This document shows, piece by piece, positions 5,757-6,455 of a stretch of 6,455 nucleotides of DNA. The stretch's first letter is position 1; each line of letters starts with the position of its first letter. The notes under the pieces are model-generated. The model saw only the letters and a list, made by a program, of their open reading frames with translations. It was not told the DNA's origin and ran no database searches. The DNA comes from Gammaproteobacteria bacterium (GTDB taxonomy: Bacteria > Pseudomonadota > Gammaproteobacteria > Steroidobacterales > BM003): the NCBI GenBank assembly GCA_026193125.1, contig JAPHSC010000284.1:1-6455 (forward strand), read 5' to 3'. Position numbers and translations under genes: made by a program.

Positions 5757-6455
5757 CTACTGCTCCGGGTCGGCCGGAGGACCGCGCTTGCGGTTGCGAC
5801 GGTACAGCCAGAACCCCGGACCCACCGTGGCATAGCCGGCAAACAGGAGAAACAACACGAGCGACGGATTTACCGCAATCAGCATAAATATCGCCGGGAT
5901 CAGCAACACGTATGCAAAAGGCACCTTGCCGCCCAGGTTCACGTCCTTGAAACTGTAATAGTGAAAGGCGCTGACCATCAGAGCTCCGGCCGTCGCGGTA
6001 ATAAAGAACGCCATTGCCAGGGCTGCCAGGCCACTCAATTCCAGGTCGTGCAGCAGCCAGACCATCGCGGCGACCACACCGGCTGCCGAAGGGCTTGGAA
6101 GACCTTCAAAAAAGCGCTTGTCTGCGATACCCACGCGAGTATTGAAACGCGCCAGTCTCAGGGCGGCGGCGACGGTATAGAAAAAGGCCGCCAGCCAGCC
6201 AAGCTTGCCCCAGGCCCAGCCATACTCGGCCAGGCGCGCGAGGCCCCACTGGTAGACCACGATGGACGGAGCAAGACCAAAGCTCACCATATCCGACAGG
6301 CTATCGTATTCCTTGCCGAAGTCGCTTTCCGTGCTGGTCAGGCGCGCAACCCGCCCGTCCAGCCCATCCAAGACCATGGCCACGAATATGGCCGCGGCTG
6401 AATTGGGGAAATTGCCGTCCACAGCCGCAATGATGGCGTAGAAGCCGGCGAATAA
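5757..6455 (-). CDS. pssA: CDP-diacylglycerol--serine O-phosphatidyltransferase (phosphatidylserine synthase), 5' end missing
   Basis: This integral membrane enzyme transfers the phosphatidyl group of CDP-diacylglycerol to serine, the first committed step to phosphatidylethanolamine. The visible part is 232 residues. The frame is open to the right edge, so the start lies outside the window and the GTG at 6422 is an internal codon. The CDP-alcohol phosphatidyltransferase signature D(x2)DG(x2)AR(x8)G(x3)D(x3)D is complete, with D30, D33, G34, A37, R38, G47, D51 and D55 counted from the edge. SLSDMVSFGLAPS and ALRLARFNT follow, typical of the membrane-embedded PssA type and not the soluble phospholipase D-like enzyme of E. 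coli. Several hydrophobic segments follow, ending in a basic tail (YRRNRKRG). Phosphatidylglycerophosphate synthase is the alternative family member, but the DMVSFGLAP and PSPSAAGVVAA stretches point to PssA. It leads into the glycosylase gene after five bases. Confidence 0.93.
   Translation of the reverse strand, partial: LFAGFYAIIAAVDGNFPNSAAAIFVAMVLDGLDGRVARLTSTESDFGKEYDSLSDMVSFGLAPSIVVYQWGLARLAEYGWAWGKLGWLAAFFYTVAAALRLARFNTRVGIADKRFFEGLPSPSAAGVVAAMVWLLHDLELSGLAALAMAFFITATAGALMVSAFHYYSFKDVNLGGKVPFAYVLLIPAIFMLIAVNPSLVLFLLFAGYATVGPGFWLYRRNRKRGPPADPEQ

Noticed and set aside
5580..6401. A 273-codon open frame on the plus strand opposite pssA and the start of the glycosylase
   Set aside because: It spans two real genes on the other strand, has no recognisable domain, and its composition is that of reverse-complemented membrane protein codons.

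Overview
The window reads as an ordinary chromosomal segment of a gammaproteobacterium with moderately high GC content. The RF3 protein is close to the Escherichia coli protein along its whole length. RimI, the family 4 uracil-DNA glycosylase and the phosphatidylserine synthase also look like gammaproteobacterial versions. I cannot name a genus. Every gene I can support lies on the minus strand, so transcription runs from position 6455 towards position 1.

In transcription order the layout is as follows. The 3' part of pssA (phosphatidylserine synthase) enters from the right edge. Five bases after it comes a family 4 iron-sulfur uracil-DNA glycosylase, whose stop overlaps the start of rimI (N-acetyltransferase for ribosomal protein S18) in an ATGA. 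After a 71-base gap containing a small inverted repeat comes prfC (peptide chain release factor 3). A gap of about 230 bases without a gene leads to an exported di-heme cytochrome c of the c4 type. A gap of about 170 bases with several short inverted repeats leads to a 566-residue acyl-CoA dehydrogenase with a long C-terminal extension. Thirty-seven bases further on, the first 19 codons of another gene run off the left edge.

pssA, the glycosylase and rimI are packed tightly enough to be one transcription unit that spans membrane lipid synthesis, DNA repair and ribosome modification. prfC may be read from the same transcript or from its own promoter. Functionally it sits naturally beside rimI, since both act on translation. 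The cytochrome looks like a stand-alone gene. The acyl-CoA dehydrogenase and the gene after it look like the start of a separate unit, probably for acyl-CoA metabolism.

I found no mobile element, CRISPR array, RNA gene, phage remnant or defence-like cluster, and nothing that amounts to a new biological system. The points worth a second look are modest: the extended acyl-CoA dehydrogenase and its unidentified downstream partner, a cysteine pair flanking a probable heme ligand in the cytochrome, the short-repeat-encoded tail of RF3, and the inverted repeats between the cytochrome and the dehydrogenase.
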